From NCBI GenBank assembly GCA_963772445.1, contig CAVYXK010000019.1:992001-1056000 (forward strand): DNA of 64,000 nt. Reading direction: 5' to 3'. Below are positions 54,454 through 64,000 of the stretch, in pieces. This stretch comes from CAVYXK01 sp963772445 (GTDB lineage: Bacteria > Pseudomonadota > Alphaproteobacteria > Acetobacterales > Acetobacteraceae). A program made the position numbers and the translations under genes. How positions within the stretch are numbered: position 1 is the stretch's first letter; each line of letters begins with the position of its first letter. Below the pieces are notes generated by a model, which was not told the DNA's origin, searched no databases, and worked only from the letters and a program-made list of their open reading frames with translations.

Positions 54454-55720
54454 CTAGAACCGGTAACTGCCGCGCAGACCGAGCATGTTGAAGTCCCGGC
54501 CGAATGTATAACTCAGCCCCACGCGGAAGTTGTTCCAAGTCTGCTCGCCGGGCCTTCGTCTTGTTCCAATACTGATGCCGACCTCATCCCAATGCTGGAG
54601 GAACAAGCCGTTGCCGGCAAAATAGGTATCGACGACATACGCTTCGAAGGAGGCGGGGCGGTCGAACATCGTGAAGGGTAGCGAGCCTTCGAAACTCAGC
54701 CCGTTGATGATGGGGTAGTTGGTCAGCACAGGCCCGCCGGTGAGGCCGTCAACGTGCAGCGCCGAAGTCTCGATGGCGCCGACGGAGTTGCCGAGCGCGA
54801 GCCTATAGTCGCCAAAATAGATGTTGTACAAGCTGGCGATGGTGCCAGAATAGGCGAACACACCTTCGGATAATCCAGGCGTGGTACTGAATGCCGACAC
54901 GTGCTCCGGCCGATAGGTACCAATGCGGCACCGCGTTGACCGGAAAGCGAAACGTCGCCGCGAACGACCCTTGTGCGGTGTTCAGCCCGGTGGCTCGCAG
55001 ATAGGTCAGCGGCACGTCCAGATTTAGTGAATAGCGCGGATCGGCGAAAAACATCGTATAATCAAGAGGTACTGTGGCCGCGTCGATGCCGACGCCGCCG
55101 GACCACGCATGTTCATAATCGCCGCTGACGGTGAGGGCGTTCGGTATGCGCGCGGTTGCTGCCGCGCCCGGCGGCGGAATGTCCTCGAAGAAGCCGCCAA
55201 TCCCTGTGGCGGTCAAGAACGTGCGATCCATCATCCGGCTTGTCAGGCTGGTGGCATTGCCCGCGCTGGCATCGAACGATGTGAGCTGCGGGGGAGTAAA
55301 CGCAAGAGCGGGAAGGCCGCCGACGTTCTGGCGAGACAGGAAGTCCGCAAGTTCCAGAAGGCTCTGGGGTCGCGTCGGTGCAGGAAAGTCCTGATTGATA
55401 TGAAGAGCTGGAATCATCAGATTGGCGGTGGTGGAATTCTGCGGGAAGGAGATGGCAATCAGCGATTTCCCGTTCTGGCTTGCTGTGACGCTGATGAAAG
55501 ACGTGTTGGCGACTCCGGGAAAGCCAGTGCCGCTAACAGCGGCTACAAATTCCTGACCTGCCTGGCTGAGGCTAGTGGCATTGATGGTCAGCATGGCCGG
55601 AGGAACGGGAGGGTTGGCGACTGTGACATGGACCTGCAAAGGGCTTTGTGCCTGTGCCCGCGCTGTCGCCAGTGATGCAGCCAGAGTGATGAGCGCACAA
55701 ACGCGGCCCAACCGGAACAT
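54454..55720 (-). CDS. Putative outer-membrane beta-barrel protein (one frameshift)
   Basis: ATG 55720: MFRLGRVCALITLAASLATA then RAQAQ, a signal peptide. A beta-rich body (NALTVSGDYEHAWSGGVGID; YSLNLDVPLTYLRATGLNTA; HWYLSAGARVG) shifts frame by one base near 54890 and continues SAFSTTPGLSEGVFAYSGTI, NIYFGDYRLALGNSVGAIET and ends FNMLGLRGSYRF, with the terminal aromatic residue typical of outer-membrane barrels. About 420 aa after correction. Immediately upstream of the TPR-CHAT lipoprotein; the two probably act together at the outer membrane. Family not recognised. Confidence 0.65.
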
Positions 55721-55974
55721 CGATTTCCGTCCCTCATTGTTCCGGAGACTTTGCGGCATCCCCGCACAGTACTGCAAGCAATTTCGGAGCGTCTAGGCGG
55801 CTCCGCGCCGGTTGGCGAGCGTGGCGCACCCACCCCACAGCTAGGTAAACTACCGCATTTCCCTTGCTGCAAGGCGGCATCGGGGATGCCTCCATCAGTT
55901 GGGGTTGGGAACTGGGTGAGGGCCGGCGGGGTGCGCAAACTGCGCTGCCATATGGGCCTTACCGTCCTGCCAGT
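55721..55974. other. Intergenic stretch
   Basis: No gene seen; should hold the promoter of the outer-membrane protein/CHAT pair. Confidence 0.35.
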
Positions 55975-56091
55975 GGCCGGATGGTCGAGCGCTTCTTCGC
56001 CTAGCTCAATCGCACCGCCCCCTCGAAGGACTTCGAGGGCACCGTCGCTTCGGCGGCCGCGTTCCTCTTGCGGCCTCTGCCAAGCTGCTGA
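55975..56091 (+). pseudogene. IS5-like transposase 3' remnant
   Basis: RMVERFFA-stop-LNRTAPSKDFEGTVASAAAF, matching the Glu-containing end of IS5 transposases (compare VVERTFAWLGRCRRLAKDFE at 44.5 kb). An internal stop and loss of all upstream sequence show it is a relic. Confidence 0.6.
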
Positions 56092-56340
56092 CGCGCACGT
56101 TGGCTCGTTTGGCGTGAGATTCGAGTCGAGCGCGCATCAGAGCCGGCTTAGAGGGTTGAGACGAATTGGGGAAGAAGTCGAGACGCCGGTGAGACGGATT
56201 CACTTGCATATCGAAGCGAGGCAATCTGCCCCCAATTGCGCACTTCCAGGGGATTGGTTCGTCGCGCCTAAGCTTCGCTCGCAGTCCTCGCAATGGCACA
56301 AACTTCGGAATCGAGACACCAAGCGGTTAAAGCTTGGCTC

Positions 56341-57027
56341 TCAAGCGATAGCAGGCCTTATCGCCACGGCTGGCCATCGCCCCGGGGAAGGGTCCAACCG
56401 ATACAACCACGCCTCGCGCTCAGTCCGGCATTCCAACTCCAGCGTGGTCGGCACCACGTAACGCGCGAGCGGCACCAGACCCGACGACGGCAGATAGGCG
56501 CGCCCCGGATCGGCCAGCCACACCTCCACCTGCTCTGCCATACGCCGCAGCCACGGCAGGACATGCGCGGTCATCGGCACCTCGTAGCAGATATCGCCGG
56601 CCAAGATCAGGTCCCAGCGGCACGGCGCTCCGACCACGTCGCCCACATCCGCCAGCACCGTGACCCCGTTCGCCGCCGCGTTCTCGTGGACCGCTGCCAC
56701 GGCCAGAGGGGCGATTTCAGCCGCTTCGACCAGCGTCGCGCCGGCTCGGGCACAGGCGATCGCGGCGATCCCGCAACCGGCGGCGAAGTCCAGCACGCGG
56801 CGACCCTGCACTCGCTCCCGATGGTCCAGCACGTAGCGCGCCAGCGCCTGCCCGCCGGGCCAGGCGAACGCCCAATAGGGTGGGTCGATGTTGTGCGCCG
56901 CCAACCACACCTCGGTCGCCTGCCAGATCGGGGTGACCTCGGTGGCCAGATAAAGTGCAATCTCCGGGACCAGCGGCGCACGCCCGAGTGCGGTCTGCTC
57001 GCGCACGAACGCGCCGGCCCCAGTCAC
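56341..57027 (-). CDS. Class I SAM methyltransferase (protein lysine methyltransferase-like)
   Basis: 228 aa from GTG 57027 (VTGAGAFVREQTALGRAPLV). Contains PPYWAFAWPGGQALARYVLD, the SAM-binding motif VLDFAAGCGIAAIACARAGA and LILAGDICYEVPMTAHVLPW, close to the ETFB lysine methyltransferase / PrmA-like group. The target is unproven. Its start overlaps the ubiA stop (GTGA), so it is co-translated with ubiA. A longer frame upstream (to 57684) is an artefact of reading ubiA in the wrong frame. Confidence 0.82.
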   Translation of the reverse strand: MTGAGAFVREQTALGRAPLVPEIALYLATEVTPIWQATEVWLAAHNIDPPYWAFAWPGGQALARYVLDHRERVQGRRVLDFAAGCGIAAIACARAGATLVEAAEIAPLAVAAVHENAAANGVTVLADVGDVVGAPCRWDLILAGDICYEVPMTAHVLPWLRRMAEQVEVWLADPGRAYLPSSGLVPLARYVVPTTLELECRTEREAWLYRLDPSPGRWPAVAIRPAIA

Positions 57028-57923
57028 AACCAGCCAATCAGTATCGCCGCGGCGACCGCAAGCCCCGCTTCGCGGTTGGCGCGGAACAGGCGCAGGCACA
57101 GCGCCGGGTCGTCGATGTCGAGCGTTCGTACCTGGCGGAACAGCAGGGCAGCCGGCAGCGCCAGCGCCGGATAAAACCAGATGCGAAGCCCGGCGCACCA
57201 GCCGGCCAGGATCAGCATCCCCACGGTCGCGGCGTAGCAGGTCGCAAGAAACGGCGGAGTGCGCTCGCCGAACAGCCGGGCGGTGGACTTCACCCCGACC
57301 AGCGCGTCGTCCTCCCGGTCCTGGTGCGCGTAGATCGTGTCGAAGCCCAGGTCCCACATGATCGCCGCCCCATAGAGCGCGGCCCAGGCAGCGTCGATCC
57401 GCCCGGCCGCCGCGGCATAGCCGAGCGGGGCGCCGAAACCGAAGGTGAAGCCCATGACGAGCTGCGGCCACCAGGTCACCCGCTTGGCCAGCGGATACAG
57501 CGCAACCAGCACCAGTGACCCCGCACCCAGCACCTGCGCCAGGCGATCGAGTTGCAACAGGATCGCCAGCCCGATCAGCAACAGTGCACCCAGGAACGCC
57601 AGCGCTTGGCGCGGGCGCAGCGCGCCCGAGGCGAGCGGCCGGCCGGCGGTGCGCGCCACGCGGCGATCGATGTCGCGGTCCCACAGGTCATTCACGACGC
57701 AACCGGCGGCGCGCATCACCACCGCCCCGATCGCGAACAGCAGGATCAGCGTTAACGAGCGGGCGTCCGGTGGGTTGGCCAGCAGGATCCCCCACAAACC
57801 CGGCAGGAACAGCAGCCACGCGCCGATGGGCCGATCCAGCCGCGCGAGCAACACGTAAGGCCGCCAGCTTGACGGCAGACGAGCGACCCATCCGCTGGCC
57901 ACGATATCGGTATGAGCGGTCAT
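57024..57923 (-). CDS. ubiA: 4-hydroxybenzoate polyprenyltransferase
   Basis: 299 aa. Eight or nine TM helices and both Asp-rich prenyl-diphosphate motifs: NDLWDRDID and DTIYAHQDREDD. Also RPIGAWLLFLPGLWG and RPLASGALRPRQALAF, strongly typical of UbiA. It attaches the polyprenyl tail to 4-hydroxybenzoate in ubiquinone synthesis at the inner membrane. Divergent from rsmE, with 119 bases for both promoters. Coupled to the methyltransferase downstream. Confidence 0.95.
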   Translation of the reverse strand: MTAHTDIVASGWVARLPSSWRPYVLLARLDRPIGAWLLFLPGLWGILLANPPDARSLTLILLFAIGAVVMRAAGCVVNDLWDRDIDRRVARTAGRPLASGALRPRQALAFLGALLLIGLAILLQLDRLAQVLGAGSLVLVALYPLAKRVTWWPQLVMGFTFGFGAPLGYAAAAGRIDAAWAALYGAAIMWDLGFDTIYAHQDREDDALVGVKSTARLFGERTPPFLATCYAATVGMLILAGWCAGLRIWFYPALALPAALLFRQVRTLDIDDPALCLRLFRANREAGLAVAAAILIGWL

Positions 57924-58042
57924 CGTCGGTATTGGTTAGATGTCACAGCAACGGGCGACCAAAACGGCGAGTCCACCTCTGCCGCTCTGCGGGAGAGGTG
58001 TAGTCGTGCCACAAGGTCCGCCGCCGGCACATCAGGGTCAAC

Positions 58043-58750
58043 ATGTCCGGGCCAATTCGTCTCTTCATCACCAGGCCGCTCGGCGCCGGCGCCGGCGCCG
58101 AGACCACCCAGGCGCAGACGCACTACCTTGGCATCGTCATGCGGCTTCGGACCGGCGATCCGGTCCGGCTCTTCAACGGTCACGACGGCGAGTGGCTGGC
58201 GCATATCACGACACTCCAGCGTAACCGCGCCAGCCTGGTCGCCGACCGCCGACTGCGCGAGCAAATGCCGGACTCCGACCTCTGGCTGGTGTTCGCACTG
58301 CTCAAACGCGATGCAACCGACCGCGTGGTGCAGAAGGCGACGGAACTGGGTGTGGCGGCGATCCGCCCCGTCGTCACGGCGCGCACCAACGCAGCCAGGC
58401 TGAACCTCGCGCGTCTCGCCTCGATCGCCACGGAGGCGGCCGAGCAGAGCGAACGCCTAACGGTGCCTGAGGTGCACCCGCCGCAGCCGCTCCGGGACCT
58501 GCTCGCGTCGTGGCCCGCCGAGCGCCGGCTGATCGTCGCAGTCGAGCGAAGCCGGGCGCCGCAGATCCGGCCCCTGCCCGGTCCGGCGGCGTTGCTTGTC
58601 GGCCCGGAGGGCGGTTTCGACCCGGCGGAGCTTGAAACCTTGGGCGCGCACCCCTTTGTGACCGCATGCAACCTCGGGCCGCGCATCCTGCGCGCCGAGA
58701 CGGCCTGCATCGCCGGGCTGGCGCTGTTGCAGGCCCGGCACGCAGGCTGA
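58043..58750 (+). CDS. rsmE: 16S rRNA m3U1498 methyltransferase
   Basis: 235 aa. RLFITRPL start, LLKRDATDRVVQKATELGVA and PVVTARTNAARLNLARLAS, then the SPOUT knot LVGPEGGFDPAELETLGAHP and LGPRILRAETACIAGLALLQ. All RsmE hallmarks; length normal. The gene precedes gshA by 43 bases on the same strand and is likely co-transcribed. Confidence 0.95.
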   Translation: MSGPIRLFITRPLGAGAGAETTQAQTHYLGIVMRLRTGDPVRLFNGHDGEWLAHITTLQRNRASLVADRRLREQMPDSDLWLVFALLKRDATDRVVQKATELGVAAIRPVVTARTNAARLNLARLASIATEAAEQSERLTVPEVHPPQPLRDLLASWPAERRLIVAVERSRAPQIRPLPGPAALLVGPEGGFDPAELETLGAHPFVTACNLGPRILRAETACIAGLALLQARHAG

Positions 58751-58793
58751 TACTGCCTTTGACAAAAGCCTGCACTCGAACGCCCGGAGCGAT

Positions 58794-60177
58794 ATGTCCA
58801 ACCCCGGAGAGGCCGATGCCACGCCGATCACCTCCATGCGGCAATTGGCGGAATTCATCGCGGCGGGCTGCAAGCCGCGCGAGCGGTTCCGCATCGGCAC
58901 AGAGCACGAGAAATTCGGCTTCCGCCGCGGCGATCTTTACCCGCCGCCCTACGACGCCGAGCCGTCCACCGGCGGCACGATTCGCGCGCTGCTGGAAGCC
59001 ATGGTGCGCAACGGTTGCGGCGAGCCGATCCTGGATCGTGGCAACCCGATCGGCCTGAAGCAGGGCACCGCTTCCATCTCGCTGGAGCCGGCCGGGCAGT
59101 TGGAACTGTCCGGCGCGCCGTTGGAAACCCTGCACGAGACGAAGGCGGAGCTGGCCGCGCATTTCGCGGAGTTGCGCGGCGTCGCGGCCGATCTCGGCCT
59201 CGGCTTCGTCCCGCTCGGCTTCCATCCGTTTTGCCGGCGCGACGAGATGCCATGGATGCCGAAGGGACGCTATGCCATCATGCGCCGCCACATGCCCAAA
59301 GTGGGGCGGCTGGGCCTGGATATGATGACGCGCACCTGCACAGTGCAGGCGAACCTCGACTACGCCTCGGAAGAGGACATGGTGCGCAAGCTGCGCGTCT
59401 CGTTGCTGTTGCAGCCTCTGGCGACCGCGTTGTTTGCCAATTCACCATTCACCGAGGGTCGCCCGAACGGATTCCTGTCGTATCGTGCCGAGATTTGGAC
59501 CGACACCGACGACCGGCGGTCGGGTATCCCGGCCGTGATGTTCGAGGGAGGGTTCGGCTTCGAGCGCTATGCCGAGTGGCTGATCGAACTCGGTACCGAT
59601 GTATTTCGTCTATCGTAACGCGCAGTATATCGACGTGGCCGGCGCCTCGTTCCGCAGCTTCATGCAGGGCCGCCTGCACAATCTAGCCGGCGAGACCGCG
59701 ACGATAGGCGATTTCGCCGACCACATGACGACGGTCTTCACCGACGTGCGGATCAAGCGCTTCCTGGAAATGCGCGGCGCCGATGCCGGCACGCCGGAGA
59801 TGATGCTGGCGCAGTCGGCGTTCTGGACGGGGCTCCTCTATGACGAGGCGGCGCTGGCTGCCGCCGAGTCGCTGCTGCGTGGCGCCGGCAGGGCGGATGC
59901 GGTGGAACTGCGGCGCGCGGTGCCGCGGCAAGGCCTCGCAGCGCCGTGGCGGAACGGCACGTTGCGCGACTTGGCACGCGAGATGGTGACAATCTCCGGC
60001 GAGGGGCTCCGCGCCCGCGCACGTCTCAATTCGGCGGGTCAAGACGAGGCTGGCTATCTGGCGCCGCTGGCGGCGATCGTCGATGGCGCACCCTGCCAGG
60101 CGGAGCACTGGCTGGCCCGCTTCCACGGCCCCTGGGGAGGCGAAGTGCGCCGTATCTTCCACGAAGCCGAGGTGTAA
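58794..60177 (+). CDS. gshA: Glutamate-cysteine ligase, plant/proteobacterial type (frameshift)
   Basis: First step of glutathione synthesis. ATG 58794: MSNPGEADATPITSMRQLAE, then FRIGTEHEKFGFRRGDLYPP (ATP/Glu site), GTASISLEPAGQLELSGAPL and MMTRTCTVQANLDYASEEDM. At about 59600 the frame breaks within ELGTDVFRLS; the continuation VPMYFVYRNAQYIDVAGASF is in another frame and runs to 60177 (FRSFMQGRL..., KRFLEMRGADAGTPEMMLAQ). Two bases missing before GTACCGATG (IELD-VPMYFVYR) would restore a 460-aa protein. A break in a gene that is normally needed hints at a sequence error and not a real mutation. Confidence 0.88.
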
Positions 60178-60319
60178 TACTAGGCTTCCCTCCCCCGTCA
60201 TGGAGGGCCCCGCTTCCGCAGCCGAGACTGGTGAGCACCGACCCCGACCGGCGGGGGACCACCATGCAAATTTCGTTCCGCAGTCAAACACCTTGCCTAG
60301 CCGCGCTAATCTCGCAGTA

Positions 60320-62393
60320 ATGGACAGCATGCACGCGCCGTCACCACAGCCGCCGATCGGGCCGGCAGCACGGACCCCCGGTAGCAGCCCACTGCTGCGG
60401 CTCCGGCTGATCGGCCTGATGCAAGCCCGCACCGCCGACGGCGCAAGTGTCCTGCCGGTCGGCCGGAAGACGCGCGCGCTGCTGGCCGTCGTGGCGCTCG
60501 CGGCACCTCGGCCGACCCTGCGCAGCCGGCTCGCCGAACTGCTGTGGAGCCGCCGGCCGGAGGAGCAGGCGCGTGCCTCGCTGCGCCAGGAAATCACCGG
60601 TTGTCCGAGTCGCTATCGCCGGCGGGCGGAGAGACCTTGGTCGTCACCCGCGATCACGTCACGCTTTACCCCGGCAGGGTATGGGTCGATGCCGCGGAAG
60701 TAATGTCCGCGACCCCCCAGAATTCGGCGCCTCTTGCCCTGCTCGACGGCGAGTTGCTGGAGGACCTGCACGGCATCGATGCGGCATTCGACGCATGGCT
60801 GAGTACAGAGCGCGAGCGGCTGCGCGACCGCGGCCGTGCGCTGGCCGAGCTGATCCTGCGTGATCAGAATGACCCCGAGGCAGCCATTGCGGCCGCGCAG
60901 CGGCTGCTGGAGATCGATCGCGCGCATGAGGGCGCCTGGCGGGCCTTGATGCGCACGCATGCTGCCCGGGGCGAGCGCGGGATGGCGATTCAGGCCTACG
61001 ATCGGTGTCGGGCAGCGCTTGCAGAGCTGATGGATGCCGCCCCTTCGGCCGAGACCCAGAAGCTGCTGGGCGAGATCCGTGGGCCGTCAAGCTCGCGTCT
61101 GCCACTGCGGCCACTGGCAACGATGGCGGCCGTCGAACCGGACGAGTCGTCGGACGAGCCCGCTCCCCGCCCGCCCGGCCCTGCACGGGGGGGGCCCACC
61201 TTGGCGTGATGCCGTTGGGGTTGGTCGGTACTGGCGAGCAGGAAGCACATCTAGCGGTCGGCCTCGCCGAAGAGATCAGCGCCGCTCTCTCACGCGTCAG
61301 GTGGCTGTTCGTTGTATCCCCCTCCTCGCTTGCTCGTTTCGCCGAGAGCGGACGCGACGAGGCCGCGATTGGCCGTACCTTCGGACTTGACCTGCTGCTA
61401 GACGGAACGATCCAGCGGGTCGGGGCAAAGCTGCGCATTGGCGTCCGGCTGCTCGATCTACGGAGTGGCGGTGAGGTCGCGTGGGCCTGCCGTTTCGATC
61501 GAGAAGACAACGACACGTTGGCGCTGCAAGACGAAGTCGCGGCCTTGGTGACGGCACAGATCGAGTCGCAGGTCACAATGCTGGAAGCTCGCCGCGCCGC
61601 GGCCAAGCCGGCCGCCACAGCCTACGAGCTGATGTTACGCAGTTTGCCGGCGATGCACCGGATGGAGCGCGCGTCGTTCACGGCAGCGGAGGCAGATCTG
61701 CGCCGGGCCATCGAGCTGGAGCCCGACTTCGCCGCGGCACACGCGTGGTTCGGGGCTTGGCATGTCCTGCTAACGTGCCAGGGCTGGGCCGAGCCGGCGG
61801 AGGTCGCCGAGGAAGCGGGACAGCTTGCTGACCGTGCCATCCGGCTGGATCCGTTCGATGCCCGCGTACTGACGCTGGCGGCGCATGTCCGCGCCGCGCT
61901 GCAGCGGGAGTTGCCGGCGGCCGCCGTGCTGCACGAGCGTGCGTTGTCAGTCAATCCGAACCAGTCGATGGCGTGGGCGCTGTCGGCGGCAACGCAGGCA
62001 TGGCTTGGCGAGACCGCAATGGCGGCGCGTCAGCTCGATCGATACAAGACGCTGACGCCGCTGCATCCGTACGCCTTTGCCTTCGACGGCGCCTTCGCCG
62101 TGGTTCATTTGCTTGAGCGCAACTTCGAGGGGGCGGCAGTGGCCGGACGGGCGGCGATACAGATGAATCCGGCGGTGTGCGCGAACCATAAGCCTTATCT
62201 TGCCGCGCTCGGCCATTTGCGCCGCGACCAGGAGGCGGCAGCCGCCCGCCGCCGATTGCTGGAGCTGGAGCCCGGGTTCAGTCTGAGGCGCTTTCGTCGG
62301 ACAGCGCCCTTCGCGCGCGAGGAAGATCTGGAGATCATCGCGCAGGGGCTGCGGCTGGCCGGCATCCCGGAGGACGAATCGCCCCGCACCTGA
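60320..62393 (+). CDS. SARP/BTAD-type regulator with TPR half (two frameshifts)
   Basis: ATG 60320 (MDSMHAPSPQPPIGPAARTP). N-terminal winged-helix (LIGLMQARTADGASVLPVGR, KTRALLAVVALAAPR...LAELLWSRRPEEQARASLRQ), then after a one-base loss near 60600 the BTAD domain (LSESLSPAGGETLVVTRDHV; LLEIDRAHEGAWRALMRTHA). A second shift lies in the G run near 61190, leading to LGLVGTGEQEAHLAVGLAEE, the TolB-like FGLDLLLDGTIQRVGAKLRI, and TPR-like repeats to 62393. This resembles the CadC/adenylate-cyclase-associated TPR regulators common in alphaproteobacteria. Target genes unknown. Both breaks are in C or G runs. Confidence 0.78.
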
Positions 62394-62489
62394 TACCGGG
62401 CGCGAGCCGTTTCCGTTGGGGCGGCCGCCGGCCCAAGGCGCGCATCAGAACATTGCCAGTGGGTTTACCTGCGAACCTGTGGCGCCCTA
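62394..62489. other. Short intergenic stretch
   Basis: Nothing supported between the regulator and the IS110 left end. Confidence 0.3.
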
Positions 62490-63915
62490 GATGCGGTAAT
62501 GGGGCCGCCCAGCGAACGGGCTAGCGGGAGCGGTGGCTGTCCCTCACAGTGATGGTTGTGTAACGGGGTCCGAATGGCTCGGGCCCAAGCATCGAGAGAG
62601 GGACAGCCGTGGAATACTATGCCGCAATCAACGTCTCGCTGGAACTCAGCAGTGTGTGCGTGGTGGACGGGACCGGGAAGATCATCCGCGAGGCGAAGGT
62701 GGTGAGCGAGCCGGAGGCGCTCGTTGCGTTCTTTCGCGATATCGGCCTGACGTTCACGCGGGTTGGCCTGGAAGCGGGTCCGTTATCGCAGTGGCTGCAT
62801 GCGGGGCTGACGGAAGCAGGGCTTCCGGCGATCCTGATCGAGACCCGGCACGTCAAGGCGGCATTGAAGGCGATGACGGTGAAGACGGATCGCAACGACG
62901 CACGCGGCATGGCGCAGTTGATGCGCCTGGGCTGGTTTCGACCGGTGCACGTGAAGACGCTGCCGGCGCAAGAGATCCGGGTGCTGCTGGTCGGGCGGAA
63001 GCTGCTGCTGGGCAAGCTGCACGATGTCGAGCTCGGCATTCGCGGCCTGCTGCGCGGCTTCGGCCTGAAAGTCGGCAAGGTGAGCAAGAACGGCTATGAG
63101 GCTCGCATCCGGGCGCTGGTGACAGGGCATCCGATGCTGGAGCCGGTTGCGGACGCGATGCTGAAGGCGCGGGCGAGCCTGCGAGACGAATGCGGGAAAC
63201 TGCATCGGATGTTGTTGCGTATCGTCCGTCACGATACTATATGCCAACGTCTGATGAGCGTGCCTGGTGTCGGGCCAGTTGTTGCGATAACCTACAAGAC
63301 GGCGATCGACGATCCGACGAGATTTCGCAAATCCAGGGATGTCGGGCCCTATTTTGGCCTGACACCGAAGAAGTACCAATCTGGCGAGGTGGATTGGACG
63401 GGGCAAATCAGCAAGGTTGGCGATGCGATGGTACGAACCACGCTGTTTGAAGCGGCAAACGTTATGCTCACTCGCACCACGCGGTTCTCCGCGTTGAAGG
63501 CGTGGGCCCTGCGGATCGCGAAGCTGCGCGGGTTGAAGCGGGCGAAGGTGGCGCTGGCACGCAAACTGGCGGTGGTGCTGCATCGCATGTGGGTTGATGG
63601 CAGCGAGTTCCGCTGGAGCAGGACGTCAGCCGACGCTGCCACTTGATAAGTTCAACCGGAAAAGGAGGAGGGACAACGGAGGGCGCAACAGCTCTTCGAT
63701 AACGAGGTCCCGTCGCAGGGACGCGGATCGAGTGAAGCCGCAAACATGGGCGTCGGCCGGAGCAACCACCGGACCACGCGCACCCTAGATTGGCTCGCTC
63801 GGTCTGTCTGATCGCATGAAGTGGCGGCTCCAACGCCGACCACGAACAGAAGCCCGAGCCCTGCGGCGTGATGCGTTAACGAGGGTCTTGACACCAGCGG
63901 CCCCATTACAGAAGC
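62490..63915 (+). mobile_element. IS110-family element (IS1111-like)
   Basis: Subterminal inverted repeats GTAATGGGGCCGC (62496-62508) and GCGGCCCCATTAC (63897-63909), as in the IS1111 group. There is no target duplication, as expected. Non-coding ends of about 110 bases (left) and 260 bases (right) surround the transposase; IS110-type elements make a bridge RNA from such an end. Exact outer limits are not certain. Confidence 0.8.
62609..63646 (+). CDS. IS110-family transposase
   Basis: 345 aa from GTG 62609 after ribosome site GAGAGGGACAG. N-terminal RuvC-like DEDD domain and C-terminal Transposase_20 domain (CQRLMSVPGVGPVVAITYKT; YFGLTPKKYQSGEVDWTGQI; SKVGDAMVRTTLFEAANVML). The first catalytic position normally reads DVSLE; here it is AAINVSLELSS, Asn in place of Asp, while TVKTDRNDARG is intact. 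This may make the enzyme inactive unless it is a sequencing error. Confidence 0.9.
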   Translation: MEYYAAINVSLELSSVCVVDGTGKIIREAKVVSEPEALVAFFRDIGLTFTRVGLEAGPLSQWLHAGLTEAGLPAILIETRHVKAALKAMTVKTDRNDARGMAQLMRLGWFRPVHVKTLPAQEIRVLLVGRKLLLGKLHDVELGIRGLLRGFGLKVGKVSKNGYEARIRALVTGHPMLEPVADAMLKARASLRDECGKLHRMLLRIVRHDTICQRLMSVPGVGPVVAITYKTAIDDPTRFRKSRDVGPYFGLTPKKYQSGEVDWTGQISKVGDAMVRTTLFEAANVMLTRTTRFSALKAWALRIAKLRGLKRAKVALARKLAVVLHRMWVDGSEFRWSRTSADAAT

Positions 63916-64000
63916 CCATGTTTCCCCTTCGGGTCCGGCAGGCTGAGCCGGTCCCATTGATTTTGCTTGATCCGGAGGTCGTTTTTCCCGGTTTTTCGCG
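63916..64000. other. Window end, no feature
   Basis: No feature supported in the last 85 bases. Confidence 0.3.

Noticed and set aside
57028..57684. Upstream extension of the methyltransferase frame
   Set aside because: It reads ubiA out of frame; the GTGA overlap gives a good start.
1..64000. CRISPR array
   Set aside because: The only regular tandem arrays are coding LRR repeats without spacers; no cas genes seen.

Overview
The window is GC-rich alphaproteobacterial DNA. Its core genes (ubiA of ubiquinone synthesis, rsmE, a plant-type glutamate-cysteine ligase, and a CnoX-like thioredoxin / LON-domain / Trm112 / DUF971 cluster), a MucR/Ros regulator and PEP-CTERM surface proteins fit an Acetobacteraceae-like chromosome. 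The family placement is inference. The window divides near 46.6 kb at a tRNA-Gly(GCC) gene. To the left is an insertion-rich accessory region with few housekeeping genes. To the right is mostly ordinary chromosome, ending in an IS110 element.

Accessory region. 0-6.3 kb: the end of a serine recombinase, then on the minus strand a TerY-type VWA / PP2C phosphatase / membrane protein kinase triad whose phosphatase gene is split by a 2.2 kb insertion sequence. 6.3-20 kb: small exported, PEP-CTERM and membrane proteins, a MucR-like regulator, decayed tyrosine recombinases, and an ISL3 element inside a PEP-CTERM gene. Several of the exported genes share a recurring upstream motif. 20-26.4 kb: an IS1634-type copy, an AlpA-like HTH gene with a full-length integrase, and an IS4-type element. 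26.6-33.4 kb: a translationally coupled minus-strand operon with a DapA-family aldolase, a multi-TM SPFH protein, HflC-like and HflK-like proteins and a heavy-metal P-type ATPase. 33.8-40.5 kb: a very long LRR-Roc-COR-alpha/beta-hydrolase gene whose C-terminal membrane anchor is cut off by a second IS1634-type copy, facing an AT-rich multi-TM gene. 41-45 kb: a RusA-like gene split by an IS5-family element, which is itself split by group II intron sequence containing two domain-V hairpins, so it looks like a twintron.

Right part. cnoX-like, LON-domain, trm112-like and DUF971 genes form a coupled operon. They are followed by a ferritin-like protein, a calcium-repeat surface protein, a CHAT-TPR lipoprotein paired with a putative outer-membrane barrel, a methyltransferase with ubiA, then rsmE, gshA and a SARP/BTAD-TPR regulator, and the IS110 element.

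Five insertions (in the PP2C, PEP-CTERM, Roco and RusA-like genes, and in a weakly supported small ORF) have target duplications. Removing the element and one duplication restores an open frame, so these are true insertions into once-intact genes. Separately, at least a dozen single-base frameshifts occur, several in homopolymers and one in the probably essential gshA. Uncorrected sequencing indels are therefore a serious alternative to real gene decay.
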